From Alteribacillus sp. YIM 98480 (GTDB taxonomy: Bacteria > Bacillota > Bacilli > Bacillales > Marinococcaceae): a stretch of 63,073 nucleotides of DNA. Below, one piece after another: positions 39,401 through 48,218 of the stretch; the first letter of the stretch is position 1, and each line of letters opens with the position of its first letter. A model generated the notes under the pieces. That model was not told the DNA's origin, searched no databases, and saw only the letters and a list, made by a program, of their open reading frames with translations. The position numbers were made by a program, and so were the translations under genes. The DNA is taken from NCBI RefSeq assembly GCF_009765375.1, contig NZ_VTOK01000010.1:127346-190418 (forward strand), in the 5' to 3' direction.

Positions 39401-40630
39401 TTATAAATACGCTTTACTTCCAGGAAGCCCACAACTGATTAGTTCATTTGATGGAAATTTTGTAATTACTTCGCAACCATCTTTTGTAACTACCACTTCA
39501 TCTTCAATACGTGCTCCACCATTACCGTCTGCTGATGGGCAATAAGTTTCTAGAGCAAAAACCATCCCTTCTTTAATCTCAAATGGTTTATCCATGAACA
39601 ATCTAGAAAAAACCGGTTTCTCCCAAATGCTCATCCCTATACCGTGACCAAACTGCAAAAGATATGCTTCTTTTTCATCTTTTAAACCTATTTCCTCTGC
39701 AGGTGGCCAACATTTAGCAATATCTGAACTTGTAGCTCCAGGTTTTACAGCCTCAATTGATGCTCTCAACCATTTGTAAGCCTTTTCATAAGCCTCCTCT
39801 TGTGCCTTAGTTGGTTGGCCACAAACAAAGGTCCGATAATAACATGTACGATAACCATTAAAAGAGTGCATGATATCTAAATAAACCATATCTCCAGGTC
39901 GAATCATACGATCGGAAAATACATGAGGATGAGGTTGCCCTCTTGATCCGGAAACACTATTTACACATTCTACTAAGTCTGAACCCATGGCATATAGTTC
40001 CTTATTTGCAATTGATACTAGGTCATTTTCTCTAACACCAGGTTTTATTGCTCGTGCTATCTCCCCATAGGTAGCGTCTACCATAGCTGCAGCCGTCTTT
40101 AAAAGCTCGATTTCATCTTGAGTTTTGATCATTCTAGCATCTAGCATTGCTTGTTGGCCATCTACAACTTCAATTCCTTCATTTTCCAAGGCACGAATTA
40201 AGGGGATATCCATAATATCTACCCCTACAGATTTGTTCTCAACTCCAAACTCTTGAAGAGTCTGTTTTACTTCACTAGCAATGTTTTCTACATTTCCATG
40301 TTCACTAGGTACTGCTCCACGCATGGACCCTACTGAAGGATGGACACTATCAGCGATCCAAGGGCTAGAAATTTTTTTAGCCGGTGTCGCTGGATCATAC
40401 AATTGAGGACTTCCGTTTTCTGGTAGAATTGTATAGCGGGTCATTTTGTTTCGCGCCCATTCTCCAATGTGAGTCCCGGTAATATAACGAATATTGTCAA
40501 AGTCATAACAAAGAAAAGCACCTAAATTATAAACTTTGAGCTGTTCTCTTGCTTTTTCTAACCTTTCATTTCGTAATCTTTCGTAGTTGACTCGATCTTC
40601 AAAGTCAACACCCATCAATCCATATCTCAT
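39401..40630 (-). CDS. M24 (creatinase/aminopeptidase P fold) hydrolase homologue
   Basis: A 409-residue protein with an N-terminal creatinase domain and a C-terminal pita-bread M24 domain. The first metal Asp is in MVYLDIMHSF, His in FGHGIGMS, and the two Glu in ALETYC and RIEDEVVV. The second metal Asp of the usual GY-x-x-D pattern is replaced: the sequence is GYRTCYYRTF, with Cys at that place. A non-peptidase role, as in creatinase or DddP-type lyases, is therefore possible. It is the first gene of the operon, just behind a sigma-54 promoter. GAGGTGAGG precedes the start. Confidence 0.8.
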   Translation of the reverse strand: MRYGLMGVDFEDRVNYERLRNERLEKAREQLKVYNLGAFLCYDFDNIRYITGTHIGEWARNKMTRYTILPENGSPQLYDPATPAKKISSPWIADSVHPSVGSMRGAVPSEHGNVENIASEVKQTLQEFGVENKSVGVDIMDIPLIRALENEGIEVVDGQQAMLDARMIKTQDEIELLKTAAAMVDATYGEIARAIKPGVRENDLVSIANKELYAMGSDLVECVNSVSGSRGQPHPHVFSDRMIRPGDMVYLDIMHSFNGYRTCYYRTFVCGQPTKAQEEAYEKAYKWLRASIEAVKPGATSSDIAKCWPPAEEIGLKDEKEAYLLQFGHGIGMSIWEKPVFSRLFMDKPFEIKEGMVFALETYCPSADGNGGARIEDEVVVTKDGCEVITKFPSNELISCGLPGSKAYL

Positions 40631-40674
40631 TTACCTCACCTCTTTTTACTTTGTAAGAATTCAATATATATAAT

Positions 40675-40690
40675 TGCAAAAAACATGCCA
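40675..40690 (-). promoter_or_regulatory. Sigma-54 promoter of the M24/SDR/Tat operon
   Basis: On the minus strand TGGCAT-GTTTT-TTGCA matches the -24/-12 consensus exactly in the invariant positions. It ends 45 bp before the M24 start codon. Confidence 0.85.
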
Positions 40691-40751
40691 ACATATAAAA
40701 TCTAAAAACACTGCTGTAGTAAGGAAAAGTTTAATCAACTTATTGTTGTTA

Positions 40752-40770
40752 TTGCTAAAAATATTAGCAA
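40752..40770. promoter_or_regulatory. Inverted repeat, candidate activator site
   Basis: TTGCTAA and TTAGCAA form a perfect seven-base inverted repeat with a five-base centre. It lies between the two divergent sigma-54 promoters, about 60 and 130 bp upstream of them, where an enhancer-binding protein would sit. TTAGC/GCTAA half sites recur at 50301-50360 in the other promoter region. Confidence 0.4.
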
Positions 40771-40900
40771 ATAATAAAATATGCTCATAACTTAAACAAG
40801 TATAATAATGCTTATCCACTCTTCACCTTCGTGTCACTTTACATTGATTTTTCTTTTTTCGTCTATCAAAATGAATTAAATGTTTTATCTATTATGAAAT

Positions 40901-40916
40901 TGGCATGATAGTTGCA
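40901..40916 (+). promoter_or_regulatory. Sigma-54 promoter of the VOC gene
   Basis: TGGCAT-GATAG-TTGCA, a full match to the -24/-12 consensus, ends 44 bp before the start codon at 40961. Confidence 0.85.
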
Positions 40917-40960
40917 AAAATTAAATTCACTTAAATTTTTAAATAGAAGGGTGAGAGTAA

Positions 40961-41422
40961 ATGAGTCAAGAAAAAGTAATTGGTTTTTATCACGCTGGTA
41001 TAACTGTAAAAAATTTAAAAGAATCCCTTCAATTTTACTGTGACTGGTTAGGTTTTGAGTTACTTTCACGTCAAGACGTTGACCAAAACTATATATTTAA
41101 TATAGTTGGAGTCCATGATCTAAATAAGATTAAAATTGCTTTCTTAAAAATTCCAGGCAGCCACACTTTAATTGAACTGTTGGAGTATGACGGGGTTGAG
41201 AAATACTCAGGAAGCTGTAGGCCATGTGATTATGGTTCAGGACACATCTGTCTTTATGTGAATAACTTAATTGCAATGCATAAAAAACTAAAAAATAAAG
41301 GGGTTCGTTTTAAATCAGGCCATCCAATTTATATTGATAGCGGGCGCAATAAAGGATGTTATGCCATTTATATGTTGGATCCCGATGGTTTCATTGTTGA
41401 ATTGATACAGACTGCAGATTAA
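40961..41422 (+). CDS. VOC-family (glyoxalase/dioxygenase fold) protein
   Basis: A 153-residue vicinal-oxygen-chelate protein. The paired beta-alpha-beta modules carry metal ligands: His in FYHAGITVKN, Glu in LIELLEYDG, His in GSGHICLYVNN and Glu in PDGFIVELIQ. Such proteins act as lyases, epimerases or ring-cleaving dioxygenases. AAGGGTGAG precedes ATG. It has its own sigma-54 promoter, diverges from the M24 operon and converges with the activator gene 19 bp on. A role in isomerising or detoxifying a dicarbonyl intermediate is an inference. Confidence 0.83.
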   Translation: MSQEKVIGFYHAGITVKNLKESLQFYCDWLGFELLSRQDVDQNYIFNIVGVHDLNKIKIAFLKIPGSHTLIELLEYDGVEKYSGSCRPCDYGSGHICLYVNNLIAMHKKLKNKGVRFKSGHPIYIDSGRNKGCYAIYMLDPDGFIVELIQTAD

Positions 41423-41441
41423 TTTAAGAGGATTATACTTC

Positions 41442-43070
41442 TTACGATAGGTGCCTATTCTGTTTATCATTCACAAAATCAATGTTATATTGTTTTATTT
41501 TATTGTATAAGGTATTGCGTGTTATCCCCAGAGCCTTTGAAGATTTCGAGATATTACCACCGAATAATAATAATGTCTTTCTAATCGATTGTTTTTCAAT
41601 TTGATTAAGTGATTTTAGTTCTGCAGTTTCTTCGACAATAACATCATTTAAAATTTTTTCTGGAAAGTGATTAATACTTAATTTTTTACCTTGCGAATAT
41701 ATCACAGCACTTTCAATATAATTTTCTAATTCTCTAATGTTTCCTGGCCATTTATATGATTGCAAAGCAGATATCAACTCTTCCGAGTATCCATTGGTTT
41801 TAATACCTATCTTTTGTTCCACTTTTTTTAACAGTTGTGAAAATAATAGTGGAATATCCTCCGTTCTTTCCCGTAAAGGGGGCATTTTTATAGTAACTAC
41901 TCCTAAACGATAGAATAAATCTTGCCTAAATTCCCCATTTTCAATCAATTTGTCTAAAGGTGAATTAGTAGCTGCTATAACCCTTAAATTAAGTGGGATA
42001 GTTTTATTGCCCCCAACTCGAATTACCTCATTTTCTTGTAAAACTCTAAGAAGTTTAACTTGCATTTCATTAGGCATACTATTTACTTCATCTAAAAAAA
42101 GGGTACCACCATCTGCTAATTCGAATTTACCTGCTTTTCCACCTTTTTTAGCTCCTGTAAAAGCCCCTTCACTATATCCAAAAAGCTCACTTTCCATTAA
42201 ATCTGTTGGAACTGCCCCACAATTTATGGCAACAAAAGGTTTGTTTTTTCTTTTACTCGAATTATGAATTGCCTGGACTATTAATTCTTTCCCTGTTCCA
42301 CTTTCTCCCTGTACTAATACTCTTGAATCAGTATTTGATACTTGTTTTGCCAATTGGACGATTTCTTTCATTTTTGAACTTGAGTAAAGAATATTCTCAA
42401 ATGAAAAATAAAGATTATCTCTTACTCTATCGAACTCAAAGCTACTTTTATTATTTTTTAACTCATGTTCCAACGCTTTCTCAATATTGAAAACTAGAGT
42501 CTCAACTAAACCAAGGGTGTGATGATGTACGTTAGAATAATGACCAGATAAATTAAGGACACCTAGAATTTCTCCATTAGGATGGTGGATTGGAACAGCT
42601 GAACAAGTCCATTCGTGAAAATTAGCATTGAAATGTTCAGCTCCAATAATTTGAACAGGCTTATTTTTAAATAGTGCCAAACCGATAGCATTTGTTCCAG
42701 CAAACGCTTCAGAACGGTTTGCTCCATTAACAAGTCCCTGTTTTTCAGCTTTTTTTAAAGTTTCTTTTGATCCTTTAATTTGTATAACAATACCCTCCTT
42801 ATTGGTAAGGACACAAATAAAACTTGATGTTTGGATTACCTGTTCTATTGCTTTTATTTCCTCCAAAACAACTTTTATTAATAATTCACTTTCGGACTTC
42901 GACTTAATAAGTGTTTCTTCATCAACGGGTTTAAACTTTTTAAATGGATCTACTTTCGCCTTCTTACTTCTTCGCCAAGATTGAGCTACATCATTTCTTA
43001 CATTTTCTAAAACTTCGTCTTTCCCATTATTGAAGTTCTTCCATTCGGATAATATATTATTTAACGTCAC
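41442..43070 (-). CDS. Sigma-54-dependent transcription activator, AcoR type
   Basis: A 542-residue enhancer-binding protein. The N-terminal GAF-type sensor (AGTNAIGLALFKNKPV, AEHFNANFHEW) is followed by an AAA+ domain with Walker A GESGTGKE, the sigma-54 contact loop ESELFGYSEGAFTGA, Walker B GGTLFLDEV and the arginine-finger segment REDLFYRL-like RQDLFYRLGVV. A Fis-type helix-turn-helix ends it (SSKALGITRNTLYNKIKQ). The likely start is GTG 43070, with TTG 43073 also possible. It is downstream of the GntR gene by 28 bp. It is the obvious activator of the sigma-54 promoters at 40675, 40901, 50260 and 50593. Confidence 0.92.
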   Translation of the reverse strand: MTLNNILSEWKNFNNGKDEVLENVRNDVAQSWRRSKKAKVDPFKKFKPVDEETLIKSKSESELLIKVVLEEIKAIEQVIQTSSFICVLTNKEGIVIQIKGSKETLKKAEKQGLVNGANRSEAFAGTNAIGLALFKNKPVQIIGAEHFNANFHEWTCSAVPIHHPNGEILGVLNLSGHYSNVHHHTLGLVETLVFNIEKALEHELKNNKSSFEFDRVRDNLYFSFENILYSSSKMKEIVQLAKQVSNTDSRVLVQGESGTGKELIVQAIHNSSKRKNKPFVAINCGAVPTDLMESELFGYSEGAFTGAKKGGKAGKFELADGGTLFLDEVNSMPNEMQVKLLRVLQENEVIRVGGNKTIPLNLRVIAATNSPLDKLIENGEFRQDLFYRLGVVTIKMPPLRERTEDIPLLFSQLLKKVEQKIGIKTNGYSEELISALQSYKWPGNIRELENYIESAVIYSQGKKLSINHFPEKILNDVIVEETAELKSLNQIEKQSIRKTLLLFGGNISKSSKALGITRNTLYNKIKQYNIDFVNDKQNRHLS

Positions 43071-43098
43071 CAAAAACACCCCTCCTTAAAAGAATAAC

Positions 43099-43719
43099 TC
43101 ACAAGTGATTTTTTAACTCTAAAAAGTGTTCCCGAATTACCGTTTTTGCTTTAGTTTCATCTTTATCTTGAAGAGCACCAATTATTGGTTTGTGTCTCTC
43201 AATTAAGTTCTTTTGTTTGGAATACAAGATAGTTCCATAGTAAGTCCAATAAGGTAAACATAGCTTTTCCCATATGTTTAAAAGTATTTCACTATGGGAT
43301 AATTCAACAATTATTCTATGAAATTTGTTATCTAGCTTTATTTGTAGGACTAGATTATCTGTCAAAGAAGCATCCTCCATTTCCTTATACACTTGTTTTA
43401 AGCTTTCGATATCACTTTCCTCTATATTGAAAATAGCCGATTCAATTGCTAAACCTTCTAGTTCGGCTCGAATGCTATAGATATCTTTTAGCTCTTGTTT
43501 GGAGAATTTCTTAACGAAAGTTCCCCTGAATGGTTTGACCTCCAATATTCCTAAACTTTCTAATTCTTTAAAAGCTTCTCTGACTGGTGATTGGCTAACC
43601 TGAAGTTCTTTAGCAATTTTTGTTTCTACTATTTGATTTCCGGGTTTAACCTCCCCTTTCATTATTAAGTCAGATAAATAAATTTTGATTTCTTCTTTCA
43701 TACTTTTTCTAACAAACAT
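43099..43719 (-). CDS. GntR-family (FCD domain) transcription regulator
   Basis: A 206-residue FadR-type GntR regulator. The winged helix has ETKIAKELQVSQSPVREAFK and GILEVKPFRGTFV; the C-terminal helical FCD effector domain has the metal/ligand residues of LDNKFHRIIVE and REHFLELKNHL. ATG 43719 follows GGGAG; GTG 43737 is less likely. It is cotranscribed with the sigma-54 activator, so it may set the activator's level in response to a pathway acid. A palindromic region lies upstream. Confidence 0.88.
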   Translation of the reverse strand: MFVRKSMKEEIKIYLSDLIMKGEVKPGNQIVETKIAKELQVSQSPVREAFKELESLGILEVKPFRGTFVKKFSKQELKDIYSIRAELEGLAIESAIFNIEESDIESLKQVYKEMEDASLTDNLVLQIKLDNKFHRIIVELSHSEILLNIWEKLCLPYWTYYGTILYSKQKNLIERHKPIIGALQDKDETKAKTVIREHFLELKNHL

Positions 43720-43761
43720 TTTTTGTTCTCCCATCACTAATTTAATATTAAAGTAAAAACA

Positions 43762-43773
43762 ATAATCGATTAT
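43762..43773. promoter_or_regulatory. Palindrome upstream of gntR, candidate autoregulatory site
   Basis: ATAATCGATTAT is a perfect palindrome about 43 bp before the gntR start, followed by repeats of TTATCG. It is a plausible GntR operator, but no data support it beyond position and symmetry. Confidence 0.4.
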
Positions 43774-43951
43774 CGTTTATCGTTTATTCTAATATTATAT
43801 ATTTTCTGATTATTTTTCAAGGGTAATTATGACTTTTTTCCTGTGATTTTGATACAGGCTTACACAAAACTCCAATTATAATATCCTCAATTTTTAACAT
43901 CAAAAGTGTAATATAAATAAAATGTCAAAGTATTTAGTGGTGCTTAAGTAT

Positions 43952-43994
43952 AAAAAAGACATAAGCTCCATTTTAATTTGGAGCTCATGTCTTG
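43952..43994 (-). terminator. Terminator of the dehydrogenase-complex operon
   Basis: On the minus strand AAGACAT-GAGCTCCA pairs with TGGAGCTT-ATGTCTT, followed by six T residues. It lies just after the aldehyde dehydrogenase stop. Confidence 0.88.
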
Positions 43995-44003
43995 ATCACT
44001 GTA

Positions 44004-45431
44004 TTAATTATCTTTTGACATTACCACCAGTTTTAATTCAGTCATATCTTCGAGGGCGTATCTCACACCTTCTCGCCCTGTACCGCTTTCTTTCACTCCT
44101 CCATATGGCATATGATCTACTCGAAAGGTAGGTATATCGTTTACCATAACACCACCTACTTCTAACTTATCACAAGCTTCTAAGGCCGTTTTAATATTTT
44201 CTGTATAAATCCCCGCTTGTAAACCATATCTTGAATCATTCACATTTCGTATAGCTTCGTTAACTGACTCTACTTTATTAACCAACACAATTGGTGCAAA
44301 TACTTCTTCACACGAAACCTTAGACTTAGGGTCTACATGTAATAGTATGGTTGGTGTAAAAATATTTCCATATCTGCTCCCTCCACATGCAACTGTTGCT
44401 CCACTTTCTCTTGCTTCTTCAATCCAGTTCAAAGCCCTCTCTACGTCTGCAGAACTAATTAATGCAGATACTTCAGTACTTTCATCAAGAGGATTACCAA
44501 GTTTTATGTTTTTAGTTTGTTTTACCAATGATTTAACAAAGTCCTCGTAAACTTCTTCATGCACATAAACCCGTTGTAAAGAGATACACACTTGCCCTGA
44601 ATATGCGAAAGATCCCTGAACTATACGATTTAATAATGGGTGGTAATCTACTCCTTTATCTATAATAAGCGCTGAATTTGAACCAAGCTCTAAAGTTACT
44701 TTCTTTAGTCCAGACCTGCTACGAATAGCTTTTCCAACCTCCGGACTTCCAGTAAAAGTTATCATTTCAACTCCTTCACTTTCTGTAAGTTTTCGACCAA
44801 TTAAACGGCCAGGGCCAGTAACTACATTTAATGCACCCATCGGAAGACCTGATTGTTCAAACAGTTCTGCTATAAAATAAGCAGTGAGTGGAGTTTGAGA
44901 AGCTGGTTTTAAAATGATCGCATTTCCAGCAGCTATAGCCGGGCCTAGTTTATGGGCAACAAGATTCATCGGGAAATTGAAAGGTGTAATAGCAGCTACA
45001 ACTCCTAAAGGTTCTCGAACCGTATAAGCTAATCTTCTTTCACCTCCTGGTGCAGCATCTAACGGAATTGTTTCCCCATGAATTCTCCGAGCTTCCTGAG
45101 CAGCAAATTTATATGTCATGATGGTACGTTCTACTTCCACTCTTGCAGTGGTAATAGGTTTTGCAGCTTCCAATGCAATAATTTCAGCACATTTTTCAGA
45201 ATGTTTCTTTAATTTTTCTACTAGTTTTTCCAAGATACTTGCTCGCTCATTGGCCGTCATTTTTTTCATTGTTCTAAATGCCTTTTCAGCAGAGTGAATA
45301 GCATTATCAACATCTTGTTCATTCGCGTAGGCAATTTGTGCAATTTGTTTCTCATCATAAGGAGAAAATAGTGCATAATACTTTTCCGTTTTCTGAAACT
45401 CACCATTAATATATAAATGTTTGCGTTCCAT
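44004..45431 (-). CDS. NAD(P)-dependent aldehyde dehydrogenase
   Basis: A 475-residue aldehyde dehydrogenase similar to lactaldehyde/glycolaldehyde or succinate-semialdehyde dehydrogenases. The oxyanion Asn is in ITPFNFPMNL, cofactor Lys in ILKPASQTP, general-base Glu in VTLELGSNSA and nucleophile Cys in SGQVCISLQRV. Tail motif PYGGVKESGTGREG is intact. GAGGAAA precedes ATG. It is the last gene of the E1-E2-E3 operon, 27 bp after E3, so it likely oxidises an aldehyde released by the complex or by ring cleavage. Confidence 0.9.
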   Translation of the reverse strand: MERKHLYINGEFQKTEKYYALFSPYDEKQIAQIAYANEQDVDNAIHSAEKAFRTMKKMTANERASILEKLVEKLKKHSEKCAEIIALEAAKPITTARVEVERTIMTYKFAAQEARRIHGETIPLDAAPGGERRLAYTVREPLGVVAAITPFNFPMNLVAHKLGPAIAAGNAIILKPASQTPLTAYFIAELFEQSGLPMGALNVVTGPGRLIGRKLTESEGVEMITFTGSPEVGKAIRSRSGLKKVTLELGSNSALIIDKGVDYHPLLNRIVQGSFAYSGQVCISLQRVYVHEEVYEDFVKSLVKQTKNIKLGNPLDESTEVSALISSADVERALNWIEEARESGATVACGGSRYGNIFTPTILLHVDPKSKVSCEEVFAPIVLVNKVESVNEAIRNVNDSRYGLQAGIYTENIKTALEACDKLEVGGVMVNDIPTFRVDHMPYGGVKESGTGREGVRYALEDMTELKLVVMSKDN

Positions 45432-45458
45432 TTACTTTTTTCCTCTCTTCCTATATTC

Positions 45459-46844
45459 CTATAACCTGTGAATCCCTTTATTACTCCAGGTAAGGGCTGC
45501 CTCATACATCCCCTCAGATAAAGAAGGATGAGGATGTATTAAAGTAGTTAATTCTTCGACTGTGCCTTCCAAATGCATACTTAATGATGCCTCTGAAATC
45601 ATCTCAGTAACATGAGATCCAACCATCGCTACCCCAAGAATTTCACCATGTTTTTTATCCGCAATTATCTTGACAAAACCCTCAGACTCTCCCATCGATA
45701 AAGCTTTTCCGTTTCCAGTATTGTAAACCAACTCTACTTTCACATCATATTTCTTCCGTTGTGCCTCTTCTTCAGTCATACCGACACTTGCTGCTTCAGG
45801 CAATGTATAAATACATCTTGGAACTATAGAATAATCTATTTTTTTATAGTTGCCTGCAGCATTTTCTGCTGCTACTAAACCTTCTGCACTAGCCACATGT
45901 GCAAGTTGCCATCCTCCAACCAAATCACCAACTGCATATATTCCTACTTCACTCGTTTCCATTCGGTCGTTTACTGAAACGAAAGAATTATTCATTTCTA
46001 GATTTAATTCTTTTAATCCACCCACATTTGGCTTGCGTCCTGTTGCGACAAGTATTTCAGTTGCTTGTAAAGAGGTTTCTTCATTTTCTGCTGTCACGAG
46101 GCTTAATACAACACCTTTATTGGTTTGTTTCACCTTTTCAACCACTGTTTTTGTTTTAACTTGAACGCCTATTTTTGTAAGCTTTTCTCTCAGAAAGTCC
46201 GAAACATCCTTATCCTCAGTCGCTGCTATTCGATCACCTAGCTCAACTATCGTTACTTTTGTATTCAGACTCGCAAATATATTGGCGAATTCGATCCCAA
46301 TGACTCCGCCTCCAATAATTACCAAGGAATCTGGAATTTCAGTAATATTAAAAATAGTGTCACTAGTGTAGTGTTTTACTTCTTCCAATCCTTGAATCAT
46401 TGGAACCTCAGGAATTGAACCCATAGCACAAATAATATTATTCCCTTTTATATTTTCTTCCTTTTGTTGCATTTTTATATGAACCTCATTGTTTTTCTTA
46501 ACATAACCTATTCCTTCATAAACACTTATTTTATTAGCTTCTAACAAGGAAGATACCCCAGTACGAAGTTTTTTAATTACTTGATCTTTTCTCATCATCA
46601 TTTTTTCAAGAGACATTGAGACTTTTCCAGTTTCAATACCCCATGTATTAGCTCTTTTTATTTGTTCAATTACTTCCGCATGATGAAGAAGTGTTTTTGA
46701 TGGAATACATCCTCTATTTAGACATGTACCTCCTAAGTCCCTCGATTCAATAAGAGCAACAGAGGAACCAAGCTTGGAAGCACGAATGGCTGCTACATAT
46801 CCTCCGGGTCCTCCTCCTATAACAATTACATCATAATGTTTCAT
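45459..46844 (-). CDS. Dihydrolipoyl dehydrogenase (E3)
   Basis: A 461-residue flavoprotein that reoxidises the lipoyl arm of the complex with NAD. It has the FAD motif VIGGGPGGYVAAIRA, redox-active GGTCLNRGCIPSKTL, NAD motif IIGGGVIGIEFA, the second FAD motif VGGWQLAHVASAEG and the C-terminal His-Glu base in IHPHPSLSEG. GAGGAGG precedes ATG. It sits 10 bp after the E2 gene. A separate E3 for housekeeping complexes is presumably elsewhere. Confidence 0.93.
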   Translation of the reverse strand: MKHYDVIVIGGGPGGYVAAIRASKLGSSVALIESRDLGGTCLNRGCIPSKTLLHHAEVIEQIKRANTWGIETGKVSMSLEKMMMRKDQVIKKLRTGVSSLLEANKISVYEGIGYVKKNNEVHIKMQQKEENIKGNNIICAMGSIPEVPMIQGLEEVKHYTSDTIFNITEIPDSLVIIGGGVIGIEFANIFASLNTKVTIVELGDRIAATEDKDVSDFLREKLTKIGVQVKTKTVVEKVKQTNKGVVLSLVTAENEETSLQATEILVATGRKPNVGGLKELNLEMNNSFVSVNDRMETSEVGIYAVGDLVGGWQLAHVASAEGLVAAENAAGNYKKIDYSIVPRCIYTLPEAASVGMTEEEAQRKKYDVKVELVYNTGNGKALSMGESEGFVKIIADKKHGEILGVAMVGSHVTEMISEASLSMHLEGTVEELTTLIHPHPSLSEGMYEAALTWSNKGIHRL

Positions 46845-46854
46845 AATATCCTCC

Positions 46855-48198
46855 TCAAACCAACATCTGATAGGGGTTTTCTAATATCTCTTTTAGTGTA
46901 GTTAAAAAGGCCGCTGCTGGAGCACCATCAATTACACGATGATCGAATGAGAGACTAAGTGACATCATTGGACGAAGTTTAAGGACTCCATTTACACCCA
47001 CACCCTCTTCGTTTATGCTTCCAACTCCTAAGATAGCAGATTGCGGTTGATTAATAATCGGTGTGAAAGCTTCGACAGCGTACATACCTAAATTACTAAT
47101 TGTAAAAGTACCACCTGTCATTTGTTCTTGTTTTAATTGGTTTTTTCTTGCTAAATCAATCAACTGTTTTGCATCTGTAGTAAGAGTGGCCAGACCTTTG
47201 GTATCAACGTCACGTACAACTGGCACTACTAATCCATGATCAACTGCAGTAGCAAAACCAACGTTGACATTCTCGTGTACTAGGATTTCATCTTTACTTA
47301 AAGAAACATTTACCTCTGGATGAGAAAGGAGAGAAGTCGAAACTGCCTTCATAATAATTTCACTATAAGATATTCTAAATCCAGTTTGTTTTTCAACCGT
47401 CGGTAATAACTGTTTTCGTAAAGCAATACTGTTCGACATATCTACCTTATTGACAAGTGTTACATGAGGAACATTTTTAACACTCTCAACCATTCGTTGA
47501 GCAACTACTTTACGAATACCAGTAAGCTTTTTAGAAATTGGTTCTTCATCTCTTTTAATTTGAACTTCTTCTACTTTATTTGGAATATCTGCACGCATGA
47601 CTTTACCATTAGCGCCAGTACCTTCAATGTTTTTTAAGTCAACATCTCTTTCCGCTGCAATCTTACTAGCTAAAGGGGTAGCTTTAACCTCCTGTTGTTG
47701 TTTTATATACTTTAAAACGTCATTTTCTTGAATTCGACCGTTTGGTCCAGTTCCATTTATCTCTAACAAACTAACATTCTCTTCTATTGCAACTCGCCTA
47801 GCAGCTGGTGTTCGACGTACTTTTTTATTTCTATTATCTCTTTCAACTTGGCTTTCAACTTGAAGAGTTGCATTTCCTTTTCCTTCTAAGTTGGTGTTTG
47901 TTGAATCCTGCGAAATTTGATTGGTGCTTTTTTCTTTAGGAGCTGGAGAAATAGATTCACCTTCTTCTCCTATATAAGCAATCACTTGATTAACTGGTAT
48001 CTCTTCATCCTGCTTTCCTTGCTTACTAATTAATATTCCCTTTATATTTGCTTCTACCTCAATATTTATTTTATCTGTCATAACTTCAACAAGAGGTTCT
48101 CCAACGTTCACTGAGTCCCCTACCTCTTTGAACCAGTTAACTATCGTCCCTGATTCCATGGTTGCACCAAGTTTTGGCATTAGTACTTCAGTAGCCAA
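46855..48198 (-). CDS. Dihydrolipoyl acyltransferase (E2) with two E3-binding domains
   Basis: A 447-residue E2 of the acetoin/branched-chain oxo-acid dehydrogenase type. One lipoyl domain has the modified Lys in VEVMTDKINIEVEA (about residue 43). Two peripheral-subunit-binding domains follow, RRTPAARRVAIEENVSL to GRIQENDVLKYI and ATPLASKIAAERDVDL to GKVMRADI; most E2 proteins have one. The catalytic domain ends with SFDHRVIDGAPAA, where the HxxxD motif lies. TTG start at 48198 with AAGGAGG. Confidence 0.9.
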   Translation of the reverse strand: MATEVLMPKLGATMESGTIVNWFKEVGDSVNVGEPLVEVMTDKINIEVEANIKGILISKQGKQDEEIPVNQVIAYIGEEGESISPAPKEKSTNQISQDSTNTNLEGKGNATLQVESQVERDNRNKKVRRTPAARRVAIEENVSLLEINGTGPNGRIQENDVLKYIKQQQEVKATPLASKIAAERDVDLKNIEGTGANGKVMRADIPNKVEEVQIKRDEEPISKKLTGIRKVVAQRMVESVKNVPHVTLVNKVDMSNSIALRKQLLPTVEKQTGFRISYSEIIMKAVSTSLLSHPEVNVSLSKDEILVHENVNVGFATAVDHGLVVPVVRDVDTKGLATLTTDAKQLIDLARKNQLKQEQMTGGTFTISNLGMYAVEAFTPIINQPQSAILGVGSINEEGVGVNGVLKLRPMMSLSLSFDHRVIDGAPAAAFLTTLKEILENPYQMLV

Positions 48199-48218
48199 TG
48201 GGCTGTCCTCCTTATGTT

